From Neurospora tetrasperma FGSC 2508 (taxonomy: Eukaryota > Ascomycota > Sordariomycetes > Sordariales > Sordariaceae), in NCBI RefSeq assembly GCF_000213175.1, contig NW_009799179.1, positions 6,493,519-6,557,518 on the forward strand: a stretch of 64,000 bases of DNA, written 5' to 3'. Positions 46,749 to 57,388 of the stretch are shown here, one piece after another. The number at the start of each line of letters is the position of its first letter. Within the stretch, counting starts at the first letter, position 1. The position numbers and the translations under genes are program-made. The notes under the pieces were generated by a model. That model saw nothing but the letters and a program-made list of their open reading frames with translations, was not told the DNA's origin and ran no database searches.

Positions 46749-48800
46749 CTACCTCGCACTCAACGTGCCCACCCCCGTGGCCATTACAGACCGCGACCTA
46801 GCTTCCATCCTAATTACCACCTCCCCGTCCCCATCCACCCATTCCGTCCCTGTATACAGCACCTCCCGCTTGCTAATTATGTACAAGACAAGGTATAGGT
46901 GACCAACCACCGCGCCCCAGCAATACAATCTCAAACGAGTGAACGCTTCGTCCTGCGTGCACCAGACCCCCCAGCCCGCCGCCCCGCTGCCCAGGTAGTC
47001 CGCTAGAAAAATCCAGCACGACTCCTTGAGCTCGCGGCCCCACGACGTGCAATCCACCAGCCAGTAGCCCCGCTCGTAAGGGCGCAGGGCGCGCGTCCGG
47101 AGTGAGGGCTGGAATCGTTTGGGGAGTTTCAGGTCGATGGCGAGCTTGGCGAGGACGGGGGTCATCAATGAGAGGTCGTTTTCTGCTTCTCCTTCTCCTT
47201 TCTCCTTTGAAGAAGAAGATGAGAGATCGAATACGTAATCGGACGTTGGAGGGCAGGGCGAATAGAGCTCGAGAACGGACGAGAGGCGGGCGCTTCGTGA
47301 GGCGATCTGGTTGGATTTGATAGCGTCTTGTCGGGGACCGATATCACTGGAAGAGCGGACGAGGGGCTTTCCGGAGCTTGATGCTGGGTTTGCGGAGGAT
47401 GAGGGAACGGACAAAAACGTCAATGAAGCGGGCGCGGCTGCTCGTGATGATGGTGCCGGTGCTGGCGCTGGCTCGGGAGATGTGCGACGACACTTGATTG
47501 GTGGTGGTTCGGATTCGGTACGGGATGACGATAAACATGGTTTGGATAAGACTTGTTTGCAAAGGATGGTGTCGGTGGGTGGAACTTGCTCTTGGGCAGC
47601 AGGTTGTGATGATGCTATCGTGAAGTCGCTGTCTCGGGAGGAGGGAGACGGCCCATGCTGAACGGGTCGGCGGCGCTTGTTGTTGGCGTTTATCACTGGC
47701 GAGAGAGGTATAACCTTTCCTCGGGGATCTGCTGGTGTTTGGCGGCTGGGAGAATATTCTGTGATTGACATGCGCCTAGCGCCTTGACGACATAATAAAT
47801 CTCTTTCTGATGGCGCAGAAACATGAGGTTTCTTGGCCGTCTTGATCGGTGAACTGAGGGTCCTTTGAGTATCGCCTTCCGCCGCATGTTCCTGGTTATT
47901 CCCTTGTAAGGAAGAATCCGGTGGCAAGAGCGCTATGTGAGGGTCACCGGCAACCACCTGTCGCCGCTGCGAGATGTGGCTGATGTTGGGGAATGTTGAG
48001 TATCCCTCATGCTGACTCTGGATCCGGGCGGCTGTTGGTTGCTGTCCTCTCGGCGCCCTCTCTATGACTGGCGACAGAAACTGACTGGAATCGCCAGGAT
48101 GTAGATAGTCCTCTAACAGCCTTGTCGGCGTGCAAAACTGAGATAAAGTCACATTATTGTCTGGTAGTGAATCTTGAACAACGCTTGCAGGAGGTTGCCA
48201 TGAAAGCTGTGAGTATTGGCTAGGCTCATCGTGCCTCATCCGCAAGCTAGGCGATGCTAAATTATTCGCGGCATCGCGCCACGATGATACCGGGGTTTCG
48301 ACAAATCCTGCTACTTCAGACGACCGAAGGATCTGATTCGGTTGCGTGGAGGGTCCTAGGGAGCCATTTCCAACGGGTTGAGGCCGCACGGCGGCCTGAT
48401 GAACTACGACATTTGGTGATATTGTCTTGCTGAACACGGATGTGCGCGTGGTGGGCTCAAAGTCGTGATATGCATTGGCGAGTGCTCTATAGTTGGCATC
48501 GTCTTTCGATCTGCTAGGAGCTGTGATATGGACGAGGATTTCGGTCGCGGATTTTTTGTTCATCACACTGCATCAGGGCACCAGTTTAGGCTGTGGTTGT
48601 CGAGTGCCATGGAATGGGCTGGGCTGCGTTGCAATCGAGATGTAGAAGTTGGAAGTGCGCTGGATCATGAGTTTATGGGTAGTTGGTGAGACGCTGAATG
48701 GAGGGCTGCTGCCTGACAGGCAATGAAGTGTTCCAGATTCTTACGAGGTGGAAGTGAAGAGAAACGCCGTTGTGGGAGGACAAAGGGAGCAAATGCGCAT
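46749..48800 (-). CDS. Fungal protein with a Trp/Cys-rich C-terminal domain, function unknown
   Basis: The main exon runs from 48567 to 46749. An ATG at 48563 would give 604 residues. A strong donor GTAAGA at 48744 and a CTAAAC branch with TGCAG acceptor ending at 48568 suggest a 177 bp intron and a first exon 48800-48745 (MRICSLCPPTTAFLF), which joins in frame to give 624 residues. Most of the protein is disordered, Ser/Pro-rich, with a nuclear-signal-like NNKRRRP. The last ~125 residues are ordered: ALRPYERGYWLVDCTSWGRE, KESCWIFLADYLGSGAAGWG, VWC, RLRLYCWGAVVGHLYLVLYI, then a TGTEWVDGDGEVVIRM motif. I recall similar ends in uncharacterised proteins of other filamentous ascomycetes, but know no function. 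Confidence 0.75.
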
Positions 48801-49400
48801 TGTTGTTGACTGGCTGCACGACGGGATCCGGCAACAGAAATGGAAAACCGCGTGCCCGTCGCATTGGGCGGGTACCTCTATGTGCAGGCGGGATCGATAC
48901 GTAGGTTCCACCTTTTTGGCAAGGTCTCACGATGTTGGAACTTGGAAGATGGGAGAGCACGGGTCCCTGTGCGCCTTCATCCACTCAGGTCCACCCACTG
49001 CGAGCCGCACCCCGTCGACCTTGATGGACAACAGGGGTCCTTCATTTTGCCCTTCTGGTCCGCCCAAAACCCAGCCTCTTAAAAAGGGGGTCACGATGTT
49101 TTCAACAGGCGTGTCGCCGTGTCGGTACCTCGCTGGCTGCCAAGAGCTAGGCAAGTGGCGTGCTTGGAGCCGAGACGCGGAGCCAGAGACACAGTGGCAT
49201 GTCCCTGATAGGTTGCAATCTATAGCTCAAAATGGCATCCTTGTCCCCCAGCTTCGAAGATAATCCTACCCATCCCACGTCCCTTGCTCTAGGACTAGAC
49301 AGTTTTCCAATTGACCCTCCTTCAGTCCATCTTTCCTGCCTTTCTCCCAACGCTCCAATCCATTGCTCTTCCCTTGTCGATACCCCGCATACATCCCACG
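48801..49400. promoter_or_regulatory. Divergent promoter region of erg26 and the Trp/Cys-domain gene
   Basis: 600 bp between the proposed first exon of the minus-strand gene and the erg26 start. GGTACCTCTA lies at 48871 and GGTACCTCG at 49125. No sterol-regulatory site was evident by eye. Confidence 0.4.
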
Positions 49401-50596
49401 ATGGCCTCAGAAAAGAAGCCGGAGCTTGGCTCCGTCATGGTGATTGGCGGCTGTGGCTTCCTCGGTCACCACGTTGTCCGCGTGCTCCTCCGCGACTACA
49501 TCTGCTCCGTTTCCGTTATCGACCTACGCTGCACGCGGAACCGGCGACCCGAGTCGGATGGCGTCCAATACTTCGAGGCCGACATCACCGACGCCGCCAA
49601 GCTCGAAACCATCTTCAACCAGGTCAAGCCCCAGGTCGTCATCCACACCGCGTCGCCTGCCGCCCAGTCCAACGATAGCGTCTCCCATGCGCTGTTCAAG
49701 AAGGTCAACGTCGACGGCACCGCCGCCATCATCAAGGCGTGTCAGCAGACGGGCGTTACCGCCCTCGTTTACACCAGTTCCGCCAGTGTGATGAGTGATA
49801 ACAAGTCCGACCTCATCAATGCGGACGAACGCTGGCCCGTCATCCGCGGAGCCCAGCAGAGCGAGTACTATTCGGAGACAAAGGTACCCTCGTACTTCCC
49901 CTCTCCCATATATCCCCAAAGTGTAATGCATCCCAAGACTAACCTCCCCCCTCCCTCCAGGCCGCCGCCGAAGAACTGGTCCTCCAGGCCAACCGTTCCG
50001 CCGCCGCCCCTTCCCTGCTCACCTGCTCCATCCGTCCCTCAGGCATCATGGGCGAAGGCGACACCATGACGCTGTACCACCTAATCAAGCTGTACCAGAA
50101 CGGCAAGACCTCCGTTCAAGTCGGCGACAATGACAACCTCTTCGACTTCACCTACGTCGAGAACGTAGCGCACGGTCACTTGTTAGCCGCCGTCGCCCTC
50201 CTCCAAACGTCCAAGCTCAAGATCGCCCCACTAGACCATGAGCGCGTCGACGGCGAGGCCTTCATCATCACCAATGACTCGCCCGTGTACTTTTGGGATT
50301 TCTGCCGGGCTGTGTGGAACGCTGCGGGATCTCCCCATGGGACTGAGCACGTGTGGGTTTTGCCGCGCGATGTTGGTATTGTGCTGGGCTTTTTGTCGGA
50401 AGTCTTCTTTGGGATCATTCGCAAGCCGCCGACATTTAATAGGCAGCGCATCATTTATAGCTGCATGACGAGGTACTACGACATTTCTAAGGCTAAGAAG
50501 CGGTTGGGATATAAGCCGCTGGTGCCGTTGGATGAGGCGGTGAAGAGGTCGGTCAAGTGGACGCTGGAGCAGCAGAAGGGGGAGAAGTTGCAATAG
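49401..50596 (+). CDS. erg26: Sterol-4-alpha-carboxylate 3-dehydrogenase (decarboxylating), Erg26
   Basis: Part of the C-4 demethylation complex of ergosterol synthesis at the ER, with Erg25, Erg27 and Erg28. It oxidises the 3-hydroxyl and releases the C-4 carboxyl. Two exons, 49401-49883 and 49961-50596 (77 bp intron), give 372 residues. The start gives MASEKKPELGSVMVIGGCGF with the NAD-binding GGCGFLG at 16-22. Later come the aspartate after the second strand (VIDLR), YTSSASVM, and the YxxxK catalytic pair Y157-SET-K161, whose Lys is the last codon of exon 1. SIRPSGIMGEGD, DNDNLFDFTYVENVAHGHLLA and the C-terminal YDISKAKKRLGYKPLVPLDE complete the 3-beta-HSD family pattern. Confidence 0.95.
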
Positions 50597-51132
50597 GTGT
50601 AGCAGGCCTTGGATGTGGAAGGGATAAAGGGTGTGGTGGTGGTGGTGAAAGAAGCAAATATCGACGGAAGGCATGATAACTGTATATGAAACATTGGACA
50701 AGCGCTGATGGGGCGAAATAAGTCGGGCCTTGCGTGCTGGAACGCGCCGTACTATCTGTCCCGCCGTATAATAATATCTAATGACGACATTTGAATGATG
50801 GACGACTAGGCATGCCTCTTTCAAGACATGTTGGCTGGGTGGATGAAGGGGTGAGCTGGACATTGATCCACGGACAGATGCTAAACATGTCATACGAAGC
50901 TACGAATTCCTTCAACAAAGCCCACACTGAACAGTATGATGCCGGTGCGTGTACGTAGTTTCCAGATTGGGTCTGTTACCGGTCCATAAGTGACTAACAG
51001 AAGCATTCCGATCCTGATCGCTCGCTAAACTTAATTCTCTTGCTGATCCCATACCCCATAATACCCTAACGCCATGCTATCCCATTCGTAGGCCACTTCC
51101 AATTCCTTCATGTGTCTTGGGAAATGTCAAGT
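50597..51132. other. Convergent spacer, erg26 to acidic-protein gene
   Basis: 536 bp with two transcript ends. Nothing else recognised. Confidence 0.5.
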
Positions 51133-52653
51133 TCAGCGCTTGGCTCCTTTCCTGCCTGTCGTCCTCTCGATCTTATCTCTGCCTGGCGTGTACGGCGCTG
51201 CAATACCAACCAATCTCTGCGGTTGCTCATTTCGTCCTAGTGTTGGAAATTGACCTTGTCCTTGCCCTTGCCCTTGTCCCTGTCCCAATGTCTCCCCTGG
51301 TGACTGCTGCGCTTCTGTTCCAGCCGTGGTTGCCATCGTTGTCGTTGGTGGCGTGGAGGTCCGGTCTGTTGTTGCCGTGGTATCTCCCATGGCATAACCA
51401 CCCCCATTACCAACGCTAACAACGCCCCCTCCTGGTGCTGCTCCTGCTGCCGCCGCTGTCCCTCTGAATTCATACACCCCTCCGACACTAAGAACCGCAG
51501 GTACCCCCAGCGTAGGCGCCGTCAATTGCTCGCGGTGCAGCTTATCAAGCGACTCGCCTACGATGGCGTACTGGGCCCAGTTGATGGGCGGACAGCGGAC
51601 GACCGTTTGCGGCTTGGGAAGGGAGCGCCAGGTTTTGGAGGGGCCTTGTGGCTGTTTTGTTGTTGTTGTTGTTGTTGTCCTGCTGACGCGGTCTTTCCTG
51701 CTTGGTATTTTGCGTCTGGTGTTGTTGCTGTTACAATTAGGGGTAGATGTAGATAAGGTATTCCCAGCGCCGGCGCCGGACATGGATATATCGCCGTCTG
51801 GGTCGTGCGGTGATTCCGAACTCGATGGGACCTCTGCTCCATCATCTTCGCCATCATCTTCGCCATCATCTTCGCCATCATCTTCGCCATCATCTTCGCC
51901 ATCATCTTCGCCATCAACACTATCTCCTTCCGAGTTCATATCCTCATCCCCATCCTCATCTCCATCATCATCATCGTCATCATCGTCACTACTACCATCA
52001 CCAGTAGGTTCAGGCCCATTAAGCAACGGATCACCATCCATCCCAATCCTCCCCGCCGCCAAGTCGGCAACGAACGCCCCTGGGTCCGAAAGTGCAGCAG
52101 CTTTGGCTCGGTTCAGCGCCTGTATGTCTGCCGTGGCTCGCTGGCGCTGCAGCTGCAAGATGGTGATGGCGCTCTTGAGCGCTAGTACGTCCGGGTTGTC
52201 GTCGAAGGCTATGGGTTGCGGTGGCGGCGGAGGAATGCCGACTTGGTCTACTTGTGAGTGCGTGAATGTGGGTCGCCCTCGGGCGAAGCTGGGGATGTTG
52301 TTGTTGTTGTTATTACCATTATTGTTAGCGCTTGTGAAGGGTGGCGTCAGTGAATGTGATGATGTTGATGCTGATGATGAAAAGGTTGTATGTTGTTGAC
52401 GGTGACGATGGCGATGTGCTTGCTCATCATAAATCGGACCATCTCCATGGCCATCGGGACCGGACAACCGTGCCGATTCCTGAGTCGGGGTGATGGGGCT
52501 AACGGGCGGGCGGGTCGGTGAGGGCGCATTTTGTGGGGTCTCCGCATCAGGGGCTCCGACATCCCCGGCAGTGCCGCTCGAGCCGATCGGGCTGGTGGTC
52601 CCGGCGTCCGGGGGGACGCGGGTGGTTATTGTAAGGCCCGGCATGAAACCCAT
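51133..52653 (-). CDS. Acidic protein of unknown function with two conserved-looking blocks
   Basis: A single open frame; the first ATG (52653, MGFMPGLTITTR) gives 506 residues. Block 1 (about 125-200) reads FARGRPTFTHSQVDQVGIPP, then AFDDNPDVLALKSAITILQL and an Arg/Ala-rich helix that could form a coiled coil. An acidic tract (about 221-272) follows, with eight Asp in a row and six DGED units coded by a 12-bp tandem repeat. Block 2 (about 342-378) reads WRSLPKPQTVVRCPPINWAQ, then YAIVGESLDKLHREQ. A Gly/Gln-rich tract and PYTPGRDKIERTTGRKG end the protein. The ordered blocks have the look of a nuclear complex subunit, but I cannot name the family. Asn, Gly, Thr and Gln runs add low-complexity tracts. 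Confidence 0.7.
   Translation of the reverse strand: MGFMPGLTITTRVPPDAGTTSPIGSSGTAGDVGAPDAETPQNAPSPTRPPVSPITPTQESARLSGPDGHGDGPIYDEQAHRHRHRQQHTTFSSSASTSSHSLTPPFTSANNNGNNNNNNIPSFARGRPTFTHSQVDQVGIPPPPPQPIAFDDNPDVLALKSAITILQLQRQRATADIQALNRAKAAALSDPGAFVADLAAGRIGMDGDPLLNGPEPTGDGSSDDDDDDDDGDEDGDEDMNSEGDSVDGEDDGEDDGEDDGEDDGEDDGEDDGAEVPSSSESPHDPDGDISMSGAGAGNTLSTSTPNCNSNNTRRKIPSRKDRVSRTTTTTTTKQPQGPSKTWRSLPKPQTVVRCPPINWAQYAIVGESLDKLHREQLTAPTLGVPAVLSVGGVYEFRGTAAAAGAAPGGGVVSVGNGGGYAMGDTTATTDRTSTPPTTTMATTAGTEAQQSPGETLGQGQGQGQGQGQFPTLGRNEQPQRLVGIAAPYTPGRDKIERTTGRKGAKR
51842..51913 (-). repeat. 12-bp minisatellite, six copies, coding for Gly-Glu-Asp-Asp
   Basis: Six perfect copies of ATCATCTTCGCC (as read on the + strand) inside the acidic tract of the 506-residue protein. 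The unit is a multiple of three, so copy-number change keeps the frame. Confidence 0.95.
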
Positions 52654-55610
52654 TGGACGAGTGCACGATTGCGCCCAGAAAGATATGTCCGTGTGTGAAT
52701 CCGCCCCTTTTCTTATGCTAGAAGATCGGAAAAAAAAGGAGGGAGGAAGAGGGGCCGGGAAGGGGCTCAACCGCAACAGTCAATCAGTCTGGTGCGACTA
52801 GTGTAAATGGGTAGCCTTGCCGGCTGCCGGGAGATTCAGTCCTTGCTAAATCACCGGAATGGAAGTCGCTGGGTGTTGTGCAAGTTCTGTTCAGCTCCCT
52901 TGTTGTAATAACTAGGTAGTATTATGAAGCGTTTGGTTCAAGTTGGATCATCCGTTCATCATTGCAGCAAAACAGGCAGCTGCACCCTTGTCGACGGGCG
53001 TTGTGATGTTTATAGGCGACAGTGGCCAATCCCTGCGCACGGAGCAGTGAAGTCGGGACGGGAGGTTTCATTGTTGGAGAAGATGCTATAGATCTATCTG
53101 ATTATGTAATCTTCCATTTCGGGAAGGCTTCGCTTTTGCCCCGTACCCGTACTCCGCCCCCACTTTATAGGATCTCGCCAGACTCGCACCCCCTAAAGTG
53201 GTAGTCCCTGCTACCTCTATACTACATGACCCCGTCCACTTGGCGGGATGGGTTTGTTTCCTCGGGGAACAATCTCCAGTTACTTACCTCATGATGAGTC
53301 CGACGACTTCTGTCTACCTAGGTAACTACTATGTACGGGTCTGCCTATACTATCTGGTCCAGTCGGCACTCGACGGACAGTACCACCGCATGCAACGGGT
53401 GAACCGCACGAGACATGCTGACCGTTGGCCTCCATCTACAATACCTACACTACATGCAATGGAAGCCTCGCAGACTGCAGCCGAGAGTTCGATTGTACGC
53501 AGTTCACGATTTCCGTCCTGTGTCTCTTCTTTTTCCCACTTTTTCTTCCTTTCGCCTTTTTCTTTTCGTTTCTTTTTTCTTTTTGTAGGGGTGCCGCCTT
53601 GGGAGGGGGGCGCCTTTTGCGTTCTCGTTTACCCAGCCGCTAGGCCTCTTTCTGTTAAACTCAAGTCCGGTCTTCCACTGCATACGAACTACGAACAGTC
53701 CAGGTCTGTCATGCATGGAATATCTGAGCGCGTAATCTGACAGCCGAGCCTTCATCCCTTAGCACGCGCACTTGCCTGTGAGTAGGGGTATGTCTCTCTC
53801 TCCCTCTCTTAACTCGAAAGGCCAACGACCGACCATCCATACAACTGTAGGTAAGGGTCATATTTGGTGCTCTATCCAACATCAACAACAACTTGGACGG
53901 ACGCCACAAACGGTATAGATGTTGGGCCAGTTACTGATGTTCAAATCCAATATTCCAGAGCCTTGTGTGATGCTGTTCCCGGTGGAGTGGCCAGACTTCC
54001 CGTCCAGTGCTGCACCAACAACGCCGACCTGGAATGCGTTGCGAATCGGTGGCTTTTGTTTGGCTTGGGGGAATGCCAGTAACAAGGCACCTCGGCTGCA
54101 TCCAGGTGGGCTTGCATTCATGTTATCACTGCCAAGCGGGATGGTAACTCTGGGATTTCTCCCAAATTTCAACGCTGTAATTCGATCATGTACCCTACTG
54201 GTTGCTTTTCACGATACTGTGGTGCACGCAGCATTTGGAGAATCGGCGAAGGCGCTGCTCCACAAGTACACTAACTGGGAAACTGAACGCCCTGTTGATC
54301 ACTGATACGCGCACATGGCTTCCACGTTATCAATGGAACACGACCCTTCAGCTCCCGGCCCCGCGGTCCTTACGCCGGTTGTGGTTATTGGCTCTCAGGA
54401 ATCGTCGAGATAGTCATCTTAATTCGCACATGTTGTAAATGCCGTCACGACCATGCAGCAACGGCTTGCTTTTGACTCGCTAACGCGCATGCTGTCTTGC
54501 GACATTCAAATATGCAGCTGAAGTCTACACACTGCGTAGCACTACGTTAATGTACCTATCTTCTCTAGTCTACATACTCGGTAGCAGGGTACTTGGCCAG
54601 ACCCGCTTCGGTCTTCTAGCCATCGGAATTTCTTCTAGACCATCGGCTGTCTTCTGCGGACAGAATCTGATCAAGCTTAATATTGTGCTTCCAGCACGTC
54701 CATTTCTGCTTCTATTCGTGTTTCCCGTCCAGCTCTTGTCGTGATTCAGTTGGGTGATAATTTCCAATAATTTATTTGCAGATATCGTGTCTTTTTTTCT
54801 TTTCCTTTTTCTCCTTTTTCTTTCTCTTATCTTTATTTTTTATATTTTTGCTTCCCCTCGCTGGGCGGCCGCATTTGTCTTCCGACCCCAACATTCTCGA
54901 CGACATATCATCAGATCGAGACCAGAGATAAGCGTTCAAGCTCGCCAAGCCCAGAGACCACTGTTTTGTAAGAGGGACTTGAATATCTCACCATAGGTCA
55001 GTTGATACCGCATGAGATTATACATGATTTGGCGTTCCTTACTGACCCACGTAAAAGGACGTTCAGACTTTCACAGAGATTTCTTTCGCAGGTTGGCCAT
55101 TCGACTTTCAGACAACGAACTCAATAACCGGAAAAGGCAACAGCGACAAGATAGTACGATGTTTTCATGCCAATGATGGACCTCATTATCCTTCTCAGTC
55201 TCGGATACAGGCCGATTTCTTCACGCTTTTCCCTGTCGGGTCAGACTTTCCAAATACAGAAGCCAAGATTTCTGATATAGGCTGCTCCGATATCCCGTCT
55301 TGTGGAACCGAACCTGCTGTGTAGTTGTTGCGGTCTCGGTTCTAAGCTGGGGCTTGCCAGATTGTCCTTGCCAGTGGGTGTCCGAGCGTGGCCTAATCTT
55401 TCCCTGGGCTGAACGGCCGGTTTATTGGACATACCTATTTTCACACCGCTTGAGAAAAGCTTCCGAAGTCGAAAGGCATCTACACAGGACGTTTGTCAAT
55501 GTACCAAGGACCGGATATATACACTGCCACTATCTTGAAGCATCTTGACAATTAAAGTGTTGGCAGCTGGGACACACGCCCACGGGTACTCCACGAAAAC
55601 TTTCAAAAAG
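52654..55610. other. Divergent gene-poor spacer
   Basis: 2.96 kb between divergent genes, without a supported gene. It holds CTACCTAGGTAACTA at 53314-53328, a pyrimidine-rich run at about 53516-53588 and a T-rich run at about 54786-54850. Confidence 0.5.
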
Positions 55611-56252
55611 ATGTCCAAGACCGGCAGCAGCAGCAGCTTTCCAACACGAGACGACGACAGCATCATGGCCATCCAAAGAACATCAACAAGCCGCAGCGGT
55701 AGTAGCTCTGTCTCCTCCAAATCAAAAACAACAACCACCGCCAAACCCTCCAAGGCTAGAGGAGGAGGCGGGAAACCCAGCGGCAAGTTCTTGGGCGGAA
55801 TTTTTCGCAAAGTAGCCGACTGGGCCTCGACCAGCGAGCCCTCCATGCAAGCGCTCAGCCAATACAAGCAGGAAGCCTTCCAGCGGGCAGGTGTATCACC
55901 CAACGACTCCGAGGCTCACACGAAACTGCATGCGCCCATGGGCAAGATCCCCGAGGACGCGATAAGGCCGACCACGGGGCCGACGCCGGAGGAGGTGTTG
56001 ATGCGGAAGAAGACGGAAAGGAAGAAGAGGCAAATAGAGGAGGAACTACGGAGGGGGAGTATAGGTAGTAGCGGAAGAGGAGGGTCATCACCTGTCAGGT
56101 TGGGCTCAGTGTCGTCGTCTACTATGTCGGGGGGTCGGGGATTTGGAACCGGGACCGGAACTGCTTCGTCGACGGTGGGGTCGGGGTCGAGTAGGAAGGG
56201 ATCGGTTTTGGGAGGGAGTAGTGCTGTTCCGTGGGACGCGAGCGGATGGTGA
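55611..56252 (+). CDS. Small basic protein of unknown function
   Basis: A single-exon frame of 213 codons from the ATG at 55611. Ser/Thr/Lys-rich ends flank a more ordered block at about 55-130: GKPSGKFLGGIFRKVADWAS, TSEPSMQALSQYKQEAFQRA, GVSPNDSEAHTKLHAPMGKI, ending EDAIRPTTGPTPEEVL. It is followed by a charged helix (MRKKTERKKRQIEEELRRGS). The tail is a Gly/Ser-rich stretch ending VPWDASGW. Composition and block structure indicate a real gene. I do not recognise the family or a function. Confidence 0.68.
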   Translation: MSKTGSSSSFPTRDDDSIMAIQRTSTSRSGSSSVSSKSKTTTTAKPSKARGGGGKPSGKFLGGIFRKVADWASTSEPSMQALSQYKQEAFQRAGVSPNDSEAHTKLHAPMGKIPEDAIRPTTGPTPEEVLMRKKTERKKRQIEEELRRGSIGSSGRGGSSPVRLGSVSSSTMSGGRGFGTGTGTASSTVGSGSSRKGSVLGGSSAVPWDASGW

Positions 56253-57388
56253 AAGGATGCTTTGACTCGGCCATATTCGGGAAGACGGGTTTTGAAGATG
56301 CATATAAGCGGGATATGGTGAAGGTATGGCTTTGGTTTCACTACCTAATATATTAGCTCACTTCGATCATCAACATGTCGGGGTCGTTCAGATGGTTTGG
56401 ACATCCCTGGAAACTGAATTCCATGCAGTCCAGTGATCTCGACCGGACACGCAAGTTGGTGGTTTCCTCCCGTGCCCCCCGAGCCTCCATCGCCGCTGTG
56501 CGACCACTGCGTCGTCACACTTATCAAAATCCTGAGCGATGAACCTTAAATAGGTATCCTTTCGTAAGCGGGTACATCCCATATTCCGGTTTATACCCAG
56601 TACCTACTATGTAGACATCAAAACCTTTGATGAACCGCCACAACGTACGCACCAGGAACACGGTCCTACTTACCATACGTACCTACCTTTCCTGAAAATA
56701 CGCCGATCCATCCTAGCAACACAGCGGGGCTCTGCCCCGCGTTTTTACACCACGCGACATGATAAACCCATGATCCGATCTGAACAATCAGGTGCCCTCA
56801 GAGGATTTCTAACAATGCGCAAGATGAGTAGGCACACTCTGTTGTTTTGTGAAAGTTGGTCTAGGGGGACACACAAGCACCATTAACACCACCAACCGAG
56901 ATTGACCAATCGGGTATGAGTGTGGGGTTGGTTCATGACGTAGGTGGTTTTGTTCACACCCAGCTTTTATTCCTTGTCGTCCGTCCACTTTGGAGAAAAA
57001 GATTTGATGGAATCAGGAGTTGTCCCAGGTTTCGTTGATATCTCCCTCTCCGGCTCTCGAACCCTGCAATAATTTCCAGAGATAAGAGCGGATTACATGT
57101 CACGCGGACGACGTTAGACTGACCCATTCATTGCATAAGACAGTTGAGCCATAACCCGCTCAACCTCATGCAAGTGCTTGGTTGCTCATCCGTTTGCACA
57201 CTCATTTTTACCGATGTCTTGTGTAGGTAGTATTTCCTGAGACGAGACACATCGAAACACCAGCAACTTTTAGCTCGATCATCGATACTATACCTGGCGG
57301 GTCCAAACCTGTCTACAAGCCTCCCTCTCAACACACTTTCCTCGCCGTCCTAGAGCAACGCAATCTTGGGTTGATACCAACCAACACG
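56253..57388. other. Intergenic spacer with a perfect GC hairpin
   Basis: 1.1 kb between two genes read in the same direction. It contains a 7-bp inverted repeat with a 3-base loop (56724-56740) followed by five T. No gene seen. Confidence 0.5.
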
